The position numbers were made by a program, and so were the translations under genes. DNA of 64,000 nt. It comes from Arthrobacter sp. ISL-30. Lineage in GTDB: Bacteria; Actinomycetota; Actinomycetes; Actinomycetales; Micrococcaceae. The stretch lies in NCBI RefSeq assembly GCF_018613855.1, contig NZ_JAGGPK010000030.1:1-64000 (forward strand), given 5' to 3'. Of the stretch, positions 38,218 through 47,246 are shown piece by piece. A model generated the notes under the pieces. It had not been told where the DNA came from. It made no database searches and saw only the letters and a program-made list of their open reading frames with translations. Positions within the stretch are counted from its first letter, which is position 1; every line of letters starts with the position of its first letter.

Positions 38218-39336
38218 TTAGAGCGACACCCTGCTCACCGGCATCGACGAATCCGGCGCGAAGCGCAAGCCGCTGGGGCCGATCCCGGCCATGATCAGCT
38301 GGGCACCAAGGGCTGCCACCATCGCCCCGTTATCCGTGCACAGTGGCAGCGGCGGAACATGGAGCCGAATCCCCGCGGAGGTGCAGCGCTGCTCGGTGAG
38401 CTCCCGGAGCCGCGAATTGGCGGCGACGCCCCCGCCCAGCAGGACATCAGTAATGCCATTCTCACGGCAGGCCAGGACGGCCTTGGACGTAATGACGTCC
38501 ACCACGGCCTCCTGGAAGGCGGCCGCGATGTCGGCTACCGGTATCTGCTCTCCGCTCGCCTCGAACTGCTCCACGCAGCGTGCCACCGCAGTCTTGAGCC
38601 CGCTAAAGGACCAGTCGTACCGGTGTGGTCCCGGTTCTTCCGCCGTTCCCATGTACTTGGGCTGAGTCAGTCCGCGCGGAAAACGGATGGCCTTGGGATT
38701 GCCCTGGCGGGCAAGCTTGTCGATTACGGGTCCGCCCGGATAGCCGAGGCCGAGGATGCGGGCAACCTTGTCGTAGGCCTCGCCTGCGGCGTCGTCAATC
38801 GTTGACCCCAGGAGCTCCACGTCATCCGTGATGCTGCGAATCCGCAGAATTTCCGTGTGCCCGCCGGAAACCAGCAGTGCGCCAAGGGTGTCGGGGAGCA
38901 GCTTCCTGCCGCCGCCCGCGGACGTCGCCGGGGTGCCGTCCAGCAGGCCGACGCCGACGTGGGCCACCAGGTGATTGATGGCATACAAGGGCTTTTCCGT
39001 TGCTACGGACAGTGCCTTGGCTGCGCATACCCCGACCATGAGGGCACCAGCCAGCCCTGGTCCGGACGTGACGGCGATCGCGTCGATGTCCTCTAGGCTC
39101 ACCCGTGCCTCATGGAGCGCCTCCTCCAAGGTGGGAATGAACGCGTCCAGGTGGGCCCGTGACGCGATCTCCGGGATCACCCCGCCAAAGCGCACATGCT
39201 CATCCATGGAGGAGGAGACGGTGTTGGTCAGCAGGGCCGTCCCCCGCACAATTCCGACGCCGGTCTCATCGCAGGAGGATTCGATTCCCAAAACCAACGG
39301 AGCAGCCTTGCCATTGATGCCGCTGAGCGTGTTCAT
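38218..39336 (-). CDS. tsaD: tRNA t6A threonylcarbamoyltransferase TsaD
   Basis: TsaD transfers threonylcarbamoyl to A37 of ANN-decoding tRNAs, working with TsaB and TsaE. The ASKHA-fold protein of 372 residues shows [14 protein letters not shown] at the N-terminus and the metal-binding histidines in [19 protein letters not shown] and the late [14 protein letters not shown] motif are also present. It overlaps rimI by four bases (ATGA) and is the last gene of the alr-tsaE-tsaB-rimI-tsaD operon. Confidence 0.97.
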   Translation of the reverse strand: MNTLSGINGKAAPLVLGIESSCDETGVGIVRGTALLTNTVSSSMDEHVRFGGVIPEIASRAHLDAFIPTLEEALHEARVSLEDIDAIAVTSGPGLAGALMVGVCAAKALSVATEKPLYAINHLVAHVGVGLLDGTPATSAGGGRKLLPDTLGALLVSGGHTEILRIRSITDDVELLGSTIDDAAGEAYDKVARILGLGYPGGPVIDKLARQGNPKAIRFPRGLTQPKYMGTAEEPGPHRYDWSFSGLKTAVARCVEQFEASGEQIPVADIAAAFQEAVVDVITSKAVLACRENGITDVLLGGGVAANSRLRELTEQRCTSAGIRLHVPPLPLCTDNGAMVAALGAQLIMAGIGPSGLRFAPDSSMPVSRVSL

Positions 39337-39833
39337 ACCGCAGTCCCTCCGCCTTCAGGCAGATCCAGCTGCAACCTCATGATGAGGGCGTCGACGCCGT
39401 CGCGATAGTAGCGGGGGCGCACATGGATCTGCTCAAACCCGAAACGCGTGTACAGTTCCTGGGCGCGCGGGTTATCCCGGCGGACCTCGAGGAGTACATC
39501 CGCTGCCTTCCGGCGTCGAGCTTCTTCGATGAGTTCAGTCAGCAGCGCTGATCCTATTCCCTTACCCTCGAACTCCGGGACCACGGCAATGGTCTGGATG
39601 TCTGCGATCGGTTCGATGCACATCAGCCCCGCATAGGCCACCACCGAGCCCGCCGCTTCCGCCACGAGGTACCGGCGGGTATCGGTCTGGGACAGTTCGT
39701 CGAAGAACATCTGCATGGGCCAGGCATCCACGGGAAAGAGACGGCGCTCAAGGGCTTCGACCGCGGGAACGTCGTCCATGGTCATGTCTCGGATGGCGAT
39801 GCCGGGCAGGACCGGCTTGGGGGAGGTTTTCAC
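39333..39833 (-). CDS. rimI: Ribosomal S18 alanine N-acetyltransferase RimI
   Basis: This GNAT protein of 166 residues sits between tsaB and tsaD, where RimI is found in most actinobacteria. The acetyl-CoA loop [19 protein letters not shown] and the following [20 protein letters not shown] are typical. RimI acetylates the N-terminal alanine of ribosomal protein S18, and related enzymes act on other proteins. Its start overlaps tsaB by four bases, so translation is coupled. Confidence 0.92.
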   Translation of the reverse strand: MKTSPKPVLPGIAIRDMTMDDVPAVEALERRLFPVDAWPMQMFFDELSQTDTRRYLVAEAAGSVVAYAGLMCIEPIADIQTIAVVPEFEGKGIGSALLTELIEEARRRKAADVLLEVRRDNPRAQELYTRFGFEQIHVRPRYYRDGVDALIMRLQLDLPEGGGTAV

Positions 39834-40501
39834 AAGGCACGCTTCCTGGGACCCGGGACCTGGGCATCCGATTCCCGCAGATACAGCGGTGTGGAGTCGA
39901 GCAGGATATCTCCAGCCGCCAGCTTGGCCAGGGCGGCCTGGCCCAGTGAGGCGGCATCAGGCTGCCGTTCCCTGAAGTCCTCGACAGCGTTGACGACGTC
40001 GGCGTACAGGCCTGCCCCTGCTCCAAAGACGGGCAGTTCGGGAAGCTCCGTTGCATGTCCGACATGGGGGCCGTCCATGAGGATCGGCAATTGTCCCTCG
40101 CTAAGCGTGTACCGGGCCCAGTAGACCTCCTTGCGCCGGGCGTCGGTAGCCACCAGGAACTCCGGAACGGCCGAGGTTGATTCCGCCACTTCCAGGGCAA
40201 TGGCGTCCAGGCTCATGAGGCCATAGAGGGGTTTGCCCCATACGAAGGCCAGGGTCCGCGCCGTCGCGATGCCGGACCTGAGCCCGGTGAAGGGTCCGGG
40301 TCCCACACCCGTCACGATTGCGTCGATCTCTTCACCGCTAACCTCGGCGGAGGCGAGCAGCTGTTGAATGCCGGGCGCAAGGACTTCCGCGTGGCTCCTG
40401 GTGTCTTCGGTGGAAAAGGAGTCCACCACCAGTTCCATGGCTTCATCCGAAATGAGCGCGGCGCTGGCCACCGCGGAAGTATCAATGGACAGAATCAGCA
40501 T
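39830..40501 (-). CDS. tsaB: t6A biosynthesis protein TsaB
   Basis: TsaB is the scaffold partner that stabilises TsaD in t6A synthesis. The 223-residue ASKHA-fold protein begins MLILSIDTSAVASAALISDE and contains VTGVGPGPFTGLRSGIATAR, the family hallmark. The C-terminal half is variable, as expected. Its start codon overlaps the tsaE stop by one base (TGATG). Confidence 0.94.
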   Translation of the reverse strand: MLILSIDTSAVASAALISDEAMELVVDSFSTEDTRSHAEVLAPGIQQLLASAEVSGEEIDAIVTGVGPGPFTGLRSGIATARTLAFVWGKPLYGLMSLDAIALEVAESTSAVPEFLVATDARRKEVYWARYTLSEGQLPILMDGPHVGHATELPELPVFGAGAGLYADVVNAVEDFRERQPDAASLGQAALAKLAAGDILLDSTPLYLRESDAQVPGPRKRAL

Positions 40502-41160
40502 CAGTTGCCGCCTCCCGGAGTGCCCTGAACACCGGCGTCCTGAGCTTCGGCGTCCTGAACTTCGGTGTCCTGCGCGGACGTGGGGAGTGCCGGGGCCTCA
40601 GCCCAGCGGGGCCCATAGCCCCTCAGTACGATCGTTCGCGGCTCGTCGTCGTCCTCGGATCCGAAGTCCAGCGTGCCTTCACCTGAGCTGCCGGAGCCTG
40701 AGCCCGCCGAGACTGAGCCGACAGTTCGGTGCAGTTCGATATCGAGACGGCTTTCGGACAGATGCTCAACCCTTCCGCGGCCCCATTCCACAACGGTCAC
40801 GGCCGAGTCCATGGTGTTTTCGAGATCGATATCGTCAATCTCGGCAGCCGACTCCAGCCGGTAGGCGTCGACGTGCACCAGGTCCGGACCTCCGGGGCGG
40901 GGTCCGTCGGGAAGGTTGGGATGAATGCGCACCAGCACGAACGTCGGGGAAATGATGCCCGCCCGGACGCCCAGTCCCTCTCCCAGGCCCTGGGTGAACG
41001 TGGTTTTCCCGGCCCCCAGCTCACCAGTGAGCACCAGGAGGTCTCCGGCTTCCAGTACCCGCGCAAGAGCTGCGCCGAACGCGTGAGTCTCCTCCGCCGT
41101 CGACACCCTGAACGAGCGCTCCCAGAGGGCCTCGCTCATGACGCGGTCAGCCTCGCCCAT
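40501..41160 (-). CDS. tsaE: t6A biosynthesis ATPase TsaE, with extended tail
   Basis: TsaE is the ATPase that resets the TsaBD complex. Walker A appears as LTGELGAGKTTFTQGLGEG and is followed by the SPTFVLVRIHP segment and the HVDAYRLES motif. The ATG at 41160 is preceded by AAGGAGG at eight bases; the ATG at 41178 that overlaps the alr stop would place that site inside the gene. The product has 218 residues, about 60 more than usual, because of a tail containing an acidic patch and the near-repeat QDTEVQDAEAQDAGVQG. Confidence 0.93.
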   Translation of the reverse strand: MGEADRVMSEALWERSFRVSTAEETHAFGAALARVLEAGDLLVLTGELGAGKTTFTQGLGEGLGVRAGIISPTFVLVRIHPNLPDGPRPGGPDLVHVDAYRLESAAEIDDIDLENTMDSAVTVVEWGRGRVEHLSESRLDIELHRTVGSVSAGSGSGSSGEGTLDFGSEDDDEPRTIVLRGYGPRWAEAPALPTSAQDTEVQDAEAQDAGVQGTPGGGN

Positions 41161-41174
41161 GATCCGTCCCTCCT

Positions 41175-42389
41175 TCATGATTCGACGACGGCGGTGGCCG
41201 GGGATACTTCGTTCACGTACGTCCGGGGTACCCGGGGACTAATCCGGGTGACGATCTCGTAGTTGTTCGTTTGGGCGGCCTCGGCCCAATGGTCGGCAGT
41301 GGGGCCGCCGTCCAGGCCGTCGCCGAACATCACGGCTTCAGCGCCGAGCAGGCTGCCGTCACGTGGGGCGTCGGCCCCGAGGTCCAGGACCATCTGGTCC
41401 ATCGCGATCCGGCCGACCACCGGGTAGTTGGTGCCGTTGATGCGGACGGGACCGCCCGTGGCGATCCGGGGGACACCATCGGCGTAGCCAAGCGGAATCA
41501 GCGCCAGCGAGCTTTCTCCGGACGTGTGATAGTTCAGTCCGTAGGAGACGCCCTGGCCCTCCGGAACCACCTTGCAGTTGGACACAAGGGTCCGTACGGT
41601 CATCGCCGGACGCAGGCCGAGCTCCTCGGATGTCTGGCCGATGAAGGGGGAAAGTCCGTAAATGCCCAGACCCACGCGGACCAGGTCGAAGTGCGTGTCA
41701 GGGCGCGACAGGGTGGCCGGGGTATTGGCCAGATGGCGGACTTCGGTGTCCACGCCGGCATCGGCGGCAATCGCGAGGGCCGCGCGGAACGCCTCAAGCT
41801 GCTCGTCCGTCTCCGGGCGGTGCGGCTCGTCTGCCACGGCAAGATGCGAGAAGATCCCCACCACCCGCAGCAGTCCCTGGTCCTGGTATTCCATCGCTTC
41901 GCCCACCAGGCTGTCCCAGCGGGCGATGGTGACGCCGTTGCGGCCCAGGCCGGTATCCACTTTGAGGTGGACACGGGCGGGACGCTCCTGCTCGCGAGCA
42001 GCCGCGACGACGCGGTCCAGCTCCCAGCCGGAAATGCCAATATCGACGCCGGCAGCGACAGCCGCCGCGAAGTTGCTTTCGCGTGTGTGCAGCCAGGCGA
42101 GCAAAGGCGAGTCGATACCGGCGGCACGAAGGACGAGCGCCTCAGAGATGTGGGCCACGCCCAGCCAGCTCGCCCCGGCCTCGACTGCCGCCCGAGCCAC
42201 CGGGACGGCGCCATGGCCGTACCCATCGGCCTTCACAACTGCCATCACCTTGGCGGGGGATGCTGCTGCCGCAAGCCTGCGGACGTTGTGGCGGATCGCT
42301 TCGAGATCGATGACTGCGGAGCGCTCCAATACCCGTGCTGGCTGTGTTTCAGTTTCGGGCATGGAGTTGGGTGCTGCTTGGTAAGTCAC
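41175..42389 (-). CDS. alr: Alanine racemase
   Basis: Alr interconverts L- and D-alanine with PLP and supplies D-alanine for peptidoglycan. The PLP lysine is Lys53 in VVKADGYGHGAVPVARAA. The second catalytic residue, Tyr, is in GVSYGLNYHT, and the substrate region RIAMDQMVLDLG is intact. The length of 404 residues includes a short N-terminal extension common in actinobacteria. It is the first gene of the operon that continues into tsaE, tsaB, rimI and tsaD. Confidence 0.97.
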   Translation of the reverse strand: MTYQAAPNSMPETETQPARVLERSAVIDLEAIRHNVRRLAAAASPAKVMAVVKADGYGHGAVPVARAAVEAGASWLGVAHISEALVLRAAGIDSPLLAWLHTRESNFAAAVAAGVDIGISGWELDRVVAAAREQERPARVHLKVDTGLGRNGVTIARWDSLVGEAMEYQDQGLLRVVGIFSHLAVADEPHRPETDEQLEAFRAALAIAADAGVDTEVRHLANTPATLSRPDTHFDLVRVGLGIYGLSPFIGQTSEELGLRPAMTVRTLVSNCKVVPEGQGVSYGLNYHTSGESSLALIPLGYADGVPRIATGGPVRINGTNYPVVGRIAMDQMVLDLGADAPRDGSLLGAEAVMFGDGLDGGPTADHWAEAAQTNNYEIVTRISPRVPRTYVNEVSPATAVVES

Positions 42390-42504
42390 CCTAGAGATTC
42401 TAGTGGCGGGGCGGCGCCACTAATTAACGAGCCCCACTAAGGGACCAGTCATGCTGCGGCGGCGGCCCATGTTTTGCTCAAGGGGTTAGTTTTGCCGCAA
42501 GCAG

Positions 42505-43596
42505 TCACGCGTCCGAGAGATGCGCGATGGTAGCGGTGGCGCGCCGCTGGGCAGTCTGGGGCACGTCGCTGATGATCTCCTCCAGGAACGTGAAGCGCCT
42601 CAGCCACTGGCTCGATTGCCGCTCCGGCCGGGAGTGGGCGCGTTGCCACCAGTCAGCGATGTCGCCCCAGCCCGGCGCCGCGAGCGATCCCCCGACCTGT
42701 TGCACGGCGAGGGACGCGCACAGATTGGCGAATCGGAGCCGGTCACCGAGCCGCCAGCCCGCAAGGCTGCCCAGGATGAACGCGGCGCTGAAGCAGTCCC
42801 CCGCGCCAGTGGGGTCGTACGCGGTCACTGGGAGCGACGGCACCCACTCCTCTTCGCCGGTTTCGGAGTCAACGGCCATTGCGCCCTGCGCGCCGAGGGT
42901 AACGACGGCCACCGGCACACGGTCCGCGAGCGCGTAGAGCGCCGACCAGGGGTCGTTCTTCCCGGTGAAGGCCATGGCTTCGAGCTGGTTGGGCATGAAC
43001 GCGTGGAAGTGCTCCAGTTGCTGGAGGCGCCTCTCCGACCATTGCCCACTGGGGTCCCAGCCGACATCGCCGAACAGTTTGGTCCCCGCGTCCTTGGCCG
43101 CCAGCATCCAGGGTTCCATTTCCTCCCCCAGGTCCGCGACGGCGGCGAGCGCGGTGGGCGGTTCGCCGATCAGCTCCGAATTGGTCACCGGGGCGGGGTG
43201 CCCGTGCGTCACCATCGACCGGTCATGGTTGATGCTCATGGAAACAGTCACCGGCGAATGCCAGCCTGGAACTCGCCGTGAACGGGAGAGATCCACATGC
43301 TCCTGGCTCTCGAGGATCTTCCAGTTGTAGTCCCCATAGCCGTCGTCTCCGAAGGCTGCGGCCAGGCTGGTGCGCAATCCGAGCCTCGTGGCGGCGATGG
43401 CTTGGTTGGCTACTCCCCCGGGACAGGTGCCCATCCCGTCACTCCACACTTCCGTGCCCGGCTCGGGCGCCTTCTTCAATCCCGTAAAGATGATGTCCTG
43501 GAAGACCGTCCCCGCCAGGAAAAGGTCGCAGTGGCTCGCCTCTGCTTCCCTGACGGCAGCGAGGGGATCGAACGGTTGCCTTGGCTTGGCCTCCAT
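42505..43596 (-). CDS. PfkB-family carbohydrate kinase
   Basis: The protein of 363 residues has the ribokinase/PfkB fold. The N-terminal motif appears as GMGTCPGGVANQAIAATRLG, and the C-terminal signature with the catalytic Asp as YDPTGAGDCFSAAFILGSLA. The start at 43596 (MEAKPRQPFDPL) is the last before the conserved fold; earlier frames add unlikely residues. The sugar is unknown. It is divergent from a GH4 phospho-glycosidase, with 133 bp between starts, so the two probably act in one sugar pathway. Confidence 0.88.
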   Translation of the reverse strand: MEAKPRQPFDPLAAVREAEASHCDLFLAGTVFQDIIFTGLKKAPEPGTEVWSDGMGTCPGGVANQAIAATRLGLRTSLAAAFGDDGYGDYNWKILESQEHVDLSRSRRVPGWHSPVTVSMSINHDRSMVTHGHPAPVTNSELIGEPPTALAAVADLGEEMEPWMLAAKDAGTKLFGDVGWDPSGQWSERRLQQLEHFHAFMPNQLEAMAFTGKNDPWSALYALADRVPVAVVTLGAQGAMAVDSETGEEEWVPSLPVTAYDPTGAGDCFSAAFILGSLAGWRLGDRLRFANLCASLAVQQVGGSLAAPGWGDIADWWQRAHSRPERQSSQWLRRFTFLEEIISDVPQTAQRRATATIAHLSDA

Positions 43597-43729
43597 GCAC
43601 CGCAGACTACGCCGTGCATGCGTCGCTGCAAAGTGACGGCCCAAATGTCCAATGCAGGTTTCACTGCCCAGGCACCGCTCGTTCACCTAAGGTCCGCCTG
43701 AGGACGGCAGCTGAGCATAGACTGCTGGC

Positions 43730-45166
43730 ATGCGGCTCATGATTGCCGGTGGCGGCGGGTTTCGGGTTCCTTTGATCTACAGGGCATTGTGTTCCGCCCG
43801 CTATGGCGGTCTGGTGGAGGACGTGGTGCTTTACGACGTCGATCCTGCCCGGCTGGACGCCATCACCGTAGTGCTGGACGCCATGCCCGTGAAGGGGTCC
43901 GCCACTCCCCCGGCGGTGACGGCCACGACGTCGCTATCGGATGCGCTCGACGGAACGGACGCCGTGTTCGCCGCGATCAGGCCCGGCGGGACAGCGGGCA
44001 GGGTGGCGGACGAGAAAGTAGCCCTGGACCTTGGCCTGCTTGGCCAGGAAACCACCGGCGCCGGTGGCATCTCCTACGCGCTGCGCTCTATTCCGCCCAT
44101 GCTGGAACTGGCCACGGCCATGCAGGAACACTCCCCGGAAGCATGGCTGATCAACTTCACCAACCCCGCGGGGATGATTACAGAAGCCCTCGTTCCCGTG
44201 CTGGGCCACAGGGTCATCGGAATCTGCGACTCGGCGGGTGCCCTGGTCAAGCATGCCGCAAGGGCTGCCGGGGTGCGGCTGCCGGAGGGGCGGCTCGACG
44301 GCGTCGGCTACTACGGGCTGAACCACCTCGGCTGGCTGTACAGGCTTGTTGTGGAAGGCCGCGATGTGCTTCCCCAACTGATCGCCGATGCCGAGGCCCT
44401 CGCCAGCTTCGAGGAGGGCCGCCTGTTCGGCAAGCAGCTGTTGGAACGCCTGGGATGCATTCCCAACGAGTACCTGTTCTACTACTACGAGACTGCCCGC
44501 GCCACGAGCGCCATCAAGGCGATGCCGGAAAGCCGGGGCGAGTCTATCCATCGCCAGCAGGCGGATCTCTACCCTCGCCTGGCCGCCGCAGTGCCCGCGT
44601 CTGGCTCTGCCCCCGCTTCAGGTTCAGGTCAGGACGAAGCCGATGCCTTCCGGCTCTGGGATCAGGCGAGGAAGTCGCGTGAGGAAGGCTACCTGGCTGA
44701 AAGCCGCAACAAAGATGAGCGGCGGGACGAAGAAGATCTCGTGGGCGGCGGTTACGAGGACGTTGCGCTGTCCGTCCTGCAGGCAGTCGCTGGCGGCGGA
44801 AAGATTGACCTCATCCTGAATCGGCCCAATGTACTAGTCTCCGCAGACGCTGGCACCCTAGACTCCGTTCCCGTGGCGGTGCCCGGACTCCCCGCGGACG
44901 CCGTCGTCGAGGTTCCCTGCACGGTAAGCCACGACGGCGCCGCTCCCCTGCCGCAGGACAGTCCCGGAGGCGCGCAGCTGACCCTGATGAAGCACGTGAA
45001 GGAAGTGGAGCGGCTGACCATCCGTGCCGTCAAGGAAGGGGATCGTGCGGCGGCGGTACAAGCTTTCGCAGAGCATCCCCTGGTGGGCTCGGAGGCTTTG
45101 GGTCGCAGCCTCCTCGCCGGGTACGAAGAGGCCTTCCCCGCGCTCCGGAACCTGTGGAAGGCCTGA
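43730..45166 (+). CDS. GH4-family 6-phospho-glycosidase
   Basis: Glycoside hydrolase family 4 enzymes cleave phosphorylated or free glycosides through an NAD- and Mn-dependent redox mechanism. The 478-residue protein has the NAD-binding start MRLMIAGGGGFRVPL, the LLGQETTGAGGISYALRSIP segment, NFTNPAGMITEAL, and the metal-binding Cys in VIGICDSAGAL. The last third includes a Ser/Ala-rich insertion around residue 285-300 (SGSAPASGSGQDE), which is not typical. The divergent kinase gene suggests a shared substrate; whether that is a phospho-sugar is not determined because no transporter is adjacent. Confidence 0.9.
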   Translation: MRLMIAGGGGFRVPLIYRALCSARYGGLVEDVVLYDVDPARLDAITVVLDAMPVKGSATPPAVTATTSLSDALDGTDAVFAAIRPGGTAGRVADEKVALDLGLLGQETTGAGGISYALRSIPPMLELATAMQEHSPEAWLINFTNPAGMITEALVPVLGHRVIGICDSAGALVKHAARAAGVRLPEGRLDGVGYYGLNHLGWLYRLVVEGRDVLPQLIADAEALASFEEGRLFGKQLLERLGCIPNEYLFYYYETARATSAIKAMPESRGESIHRQQADLYPRLAAAVPASGSAPASGSGQDEADAFRLWDQARKSREEGYLAESRNKDERRDEEDLVGGGYEDVALSVLQAVAGGGKIDLILNRPNVLVSADAGTLDSVPVAVPGLPADAVVEVPCTVSHDGAAPLPQDSPGGAQLTLMKHVKEVERLTIRAVKEGDRAAAVQAFAEHPLVGSEALGRSLLAGYEEAFPALRNLWKA

Positions 45167-45178
45167 GGCTTCCCCATC

Positions 45179-45245
45179 CCCAACTGAGTCGCAGTTGTGG
45201 TCGTTAAAACGCGTTTTTAACGACCACAACTGCCAGTCACTTGGG
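45179..45245. repeat. Intact extragenic palindrome (31-base arms)
   Basis: Left arm 45179-45209 and right arm 45215-45245 enclose the loop CGCGT. The inner 19 bases gcagttgtggtcgttaaaa are perfectly complementary, and the outer 12 contain three mismatches. It lies between the convergent GH4 and GNAT genes and matches the palindrome split by the IS1182 element at 32-33.8 kb. Confidence 0.92.
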
Positions 45246-45289
45246 TGCTCCGGGCGTTCCGGTCGCATGAGGTTTGGGGTGCCGGGCGC

Positions 45290-45811
45290 CTAGAGTTTCC
45301 TGTACATCACGTGGAGGCCGACATAGCCCAGCTTCGGGTGGCGGAACGCGTCAGGGATGGTGGCGAGGATCCGGAAACCCATCGATTGCCACAGCCCCAC
45401 AGCGCGGACGTTGCTCTCAACCACGGCATTGAACTGCATCGCCTCGAAGCCCGCCCGGCGCGCAGTTTCCAGCGAGTAGGCGCAGAGGGCACGTGCCACA
45501 CCTTTGCCACCGTGGTCCTGGTGGACCATGTATCCGGCATTTGCCACATGGCTTCCCCCGCCGCCCTGGTTGGGGTGAAGCTCTCCGGTACCAATGACCA
45601 CGCCGTCCTGAACAGCCACGAAGGTTTGTCCGGGGGCGGCCTTGAACCAGCGTGAACGGGCCTCGTCCTCGCCTGTGTCACGTTCCCAGGTGAAGGTCTC
45701 GCCGGCACGGATGACCGGTTCCAGGATGGCCCAGATACCCGGCCAGTCGCCGGTTACTGCCTCTCGGATCTCGAAGTCCGGCCGCCGCTCGGCTTTACTC
45801 GTCTCAGTCAC
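45290..45811 (-). CDS. GNAT-family N-acetyltransferase
   Basis: From the GTG at 45811 the protein has 173 residues, beginning MTETSKAERRPDFEIREAV. The acetyl-CoA loop reads VHQDHGGKGVARALCAYSLE and is followed by the AGFEAMQFNAVVESNVRAVG block and the ending HPKLGYVGLHVMYRKL, typical of the phosphinothricin/amino-acid acetyltransferase subgroup. The substrate is unknown. The start region lies 121 bp from the divergent mshA start; a longer frame to 45973 would overlap mshA and is not credible. Confidence 0.87.
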   Translation of the reverse strand: MTETSKAERRPDFEIREAVTGDWPGIWAILEPVIRAGETFTWERDTGEDEARSRWFKAAPGQTFVAVQDGVVIGTGELHPNQGGGGSHVANAGYMVHQDHGGKGVARALCAYSLETARRAGFEAMQFNAVVESNVRAVGLWQSMGFRILATIPDAFRHPKLGYVGLHVMYRKL

Positions 45812-45932
45812 AGCCGCCACGATAGCAGCCCCGTCAGACGACCTCGCCACAGGGCGTTCCCCGCCCGCCCAGGAGTAGTGTTTTGTCCATGACCGCCCCA
45901 CACGCGAACGCCGACGGCTTGGAAGGACAGCC

Positions 45933-47177
45933 GTGTCCCTGATCCGCCGCGTCGCGTTCCTCTCCCTCCACACTTCTCCCCTTGAACAGCCGGGCTCCGG
46001 CGACGCGGGAGGTATGAACGTCTATGTGCGTTCCCTTGCTGCAGCCCTGGCAGACCATGGGGTGGAAGTGGAGATATTCACGAGGTCGACGTCGGTGGGC
46101 CAACCCGCCGTAGAACATCCCGCCCCGGGCGTGTGCGTCCACAATGTGATGGCGGGCCCCCCGCGAAAGCTGCCGAAAGAGGAGCTGCCCGAGCTGCTGC
46201 ACAGCATGGTCGCGGAGATCGACAGGATCCGGCAGCGCCAGCCGCACGGGCGCTATGACGTCGTCCATTCCCACTACTGGGTTTCCGGAGTGGCCGGCCT
46301 GGAGCTGTCGCAGCTGTGGAACGTCCCGCTGGTGCACACCATGCACACCATGGCGAAGGTGAAGAACCAGCTGCTGCATTCGGGCGAGCGGCCGGAACCG
46401 CGCCGCCGGGAAGAGGGCGAGCAAAGGATCGTGGACGGGGCTACGAGGCTTGTGGCCAATACCCCGGCAGAAGCCGCCGAGCTCGTTTCGCACTACCATG
46501 CCGACTTCGACCGCATCGACATAGCTCCTCCCGGCGTAGACCTGGCCGTTTTTACGCCGGCGTTCCGCGCCAAAGCCCGTGCCGTCCACGGGATCCGGCC
46601 GGGCAGCTTCCATCTGCTGTTCGCCGGACGCATCCAGCGCCTCAAGGGGCCGCAGATCTTCATCCAGGCGGCGGCGCTGCTGCGTGAACGCAGGCCGGAC
46701 ATTGATCTGCAGCTCACCGTCCTGGGGGCGTTGAGCGGGGCCAAGGACTTCAACTTCAAGTCGCTCGTCACCGCGGCCGGGATGGACGACGTCGTAACGC
46801 AGCACCCTCCGGTAGGCGCCGTCAAGCTGGCCAGCTGGTTCCGCTCCGCCGACGTCGTTGTTATGCCCTCCTACAGCGAGTCGTTCGGGCTCGTGGCCCT
46901 GGAGGCACAGGCTTGCGGCACGCCTGTCGTCGCTACCAACGTCGGCGGCCTGTCCCGAGCGGTATCGGACGGCAGGACAGGGATGCTCGTCGACGGCCAC
47001 AAGCCCTCGCACTGGGCGGATGCCTTGGAGGCCCTCTACGACGATCCCCGCACCCGGGAAGACATGGGACGGGCTGCAGCTGTCCACGCTGAATCCTTTG
47101 GATGGCCGCGGACCGCCGCGATCTCGCTCGAAAGCTACCATGCGGCAACGGGGAGTGTCCTGGTGCCGCCCGTCTGA
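45933..47177 (+). CDS. mshA: D-inositol-3-phosphate glycosyltransferase MshA
   Basis: MshA joins N-acetylglucosamine from UDP-GlcNAc to inositol-3-phosphate, the first step of mycothiol synthesis. The GT4-fold protein of 414 residues shows SPLEQPGSGDAGGMNVYV at 15-32, the acceptor-site HSHYWVSGVAGLELS, and the donor-site ESFGLVALEAQACGTPVVAT. The GTG start has GGAAGGA upstream. Its inositol-phosphate substrate is the product of the ino1 gene found 3.2 kb downstream. UDP-GlcNAc supply begins with glmS, also in this window. Confidence 0.96.
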   Translation: MSLIRRVAFLSLHTSPLEQPGSGDAGGMNVYVRSLAAALADHGVEVEIFTRSTSVGQPAVEHPAPGVCVHNVMAGPPRKLPKEELPELLHSMVAEIDRIRQRQPHGRYDVVHSHYWVSGVAGLELSQLWNVPLVHTMHTMAKVKNQLLHSGERPEPRRREEGEQRIVDGATRLVANTPAEAAELVSHYHADFDRIDIAPPGVDLAVFTPAFRAKARAVHGIRPGSFHLLFAGRIQRLKGPQIFIQAAALLRERRPDIDLQLTVLGALSGAKDFNFKSLVTAAGMDDVVTQHPPVGAVKLASWFRSADVVVMPSYSESFGLVALEAQACGTPVVATNVGGLSRAVSDGRTGMLVDGHKPSHWADALEALYDDPRTREDMGRAAAVHAESFGWPRTAAISLESYHAATGSVLVPPV

Positions 47178-47246
47178 GTCCCGTTCGGATGGTTCACCTC
47201 AGTTCGTTAGTTCGGGTAGCGCCAAAGAGAAAGTTGGAGGACAAGG

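Noticed and set aside
42390..42504. Small gene or regulatory RNA between alr and the PfkB kinase gene
   Set aside because: The 115 bp contain no start with a ribosome-binding site and no strong structure; I see nothing definite in it.
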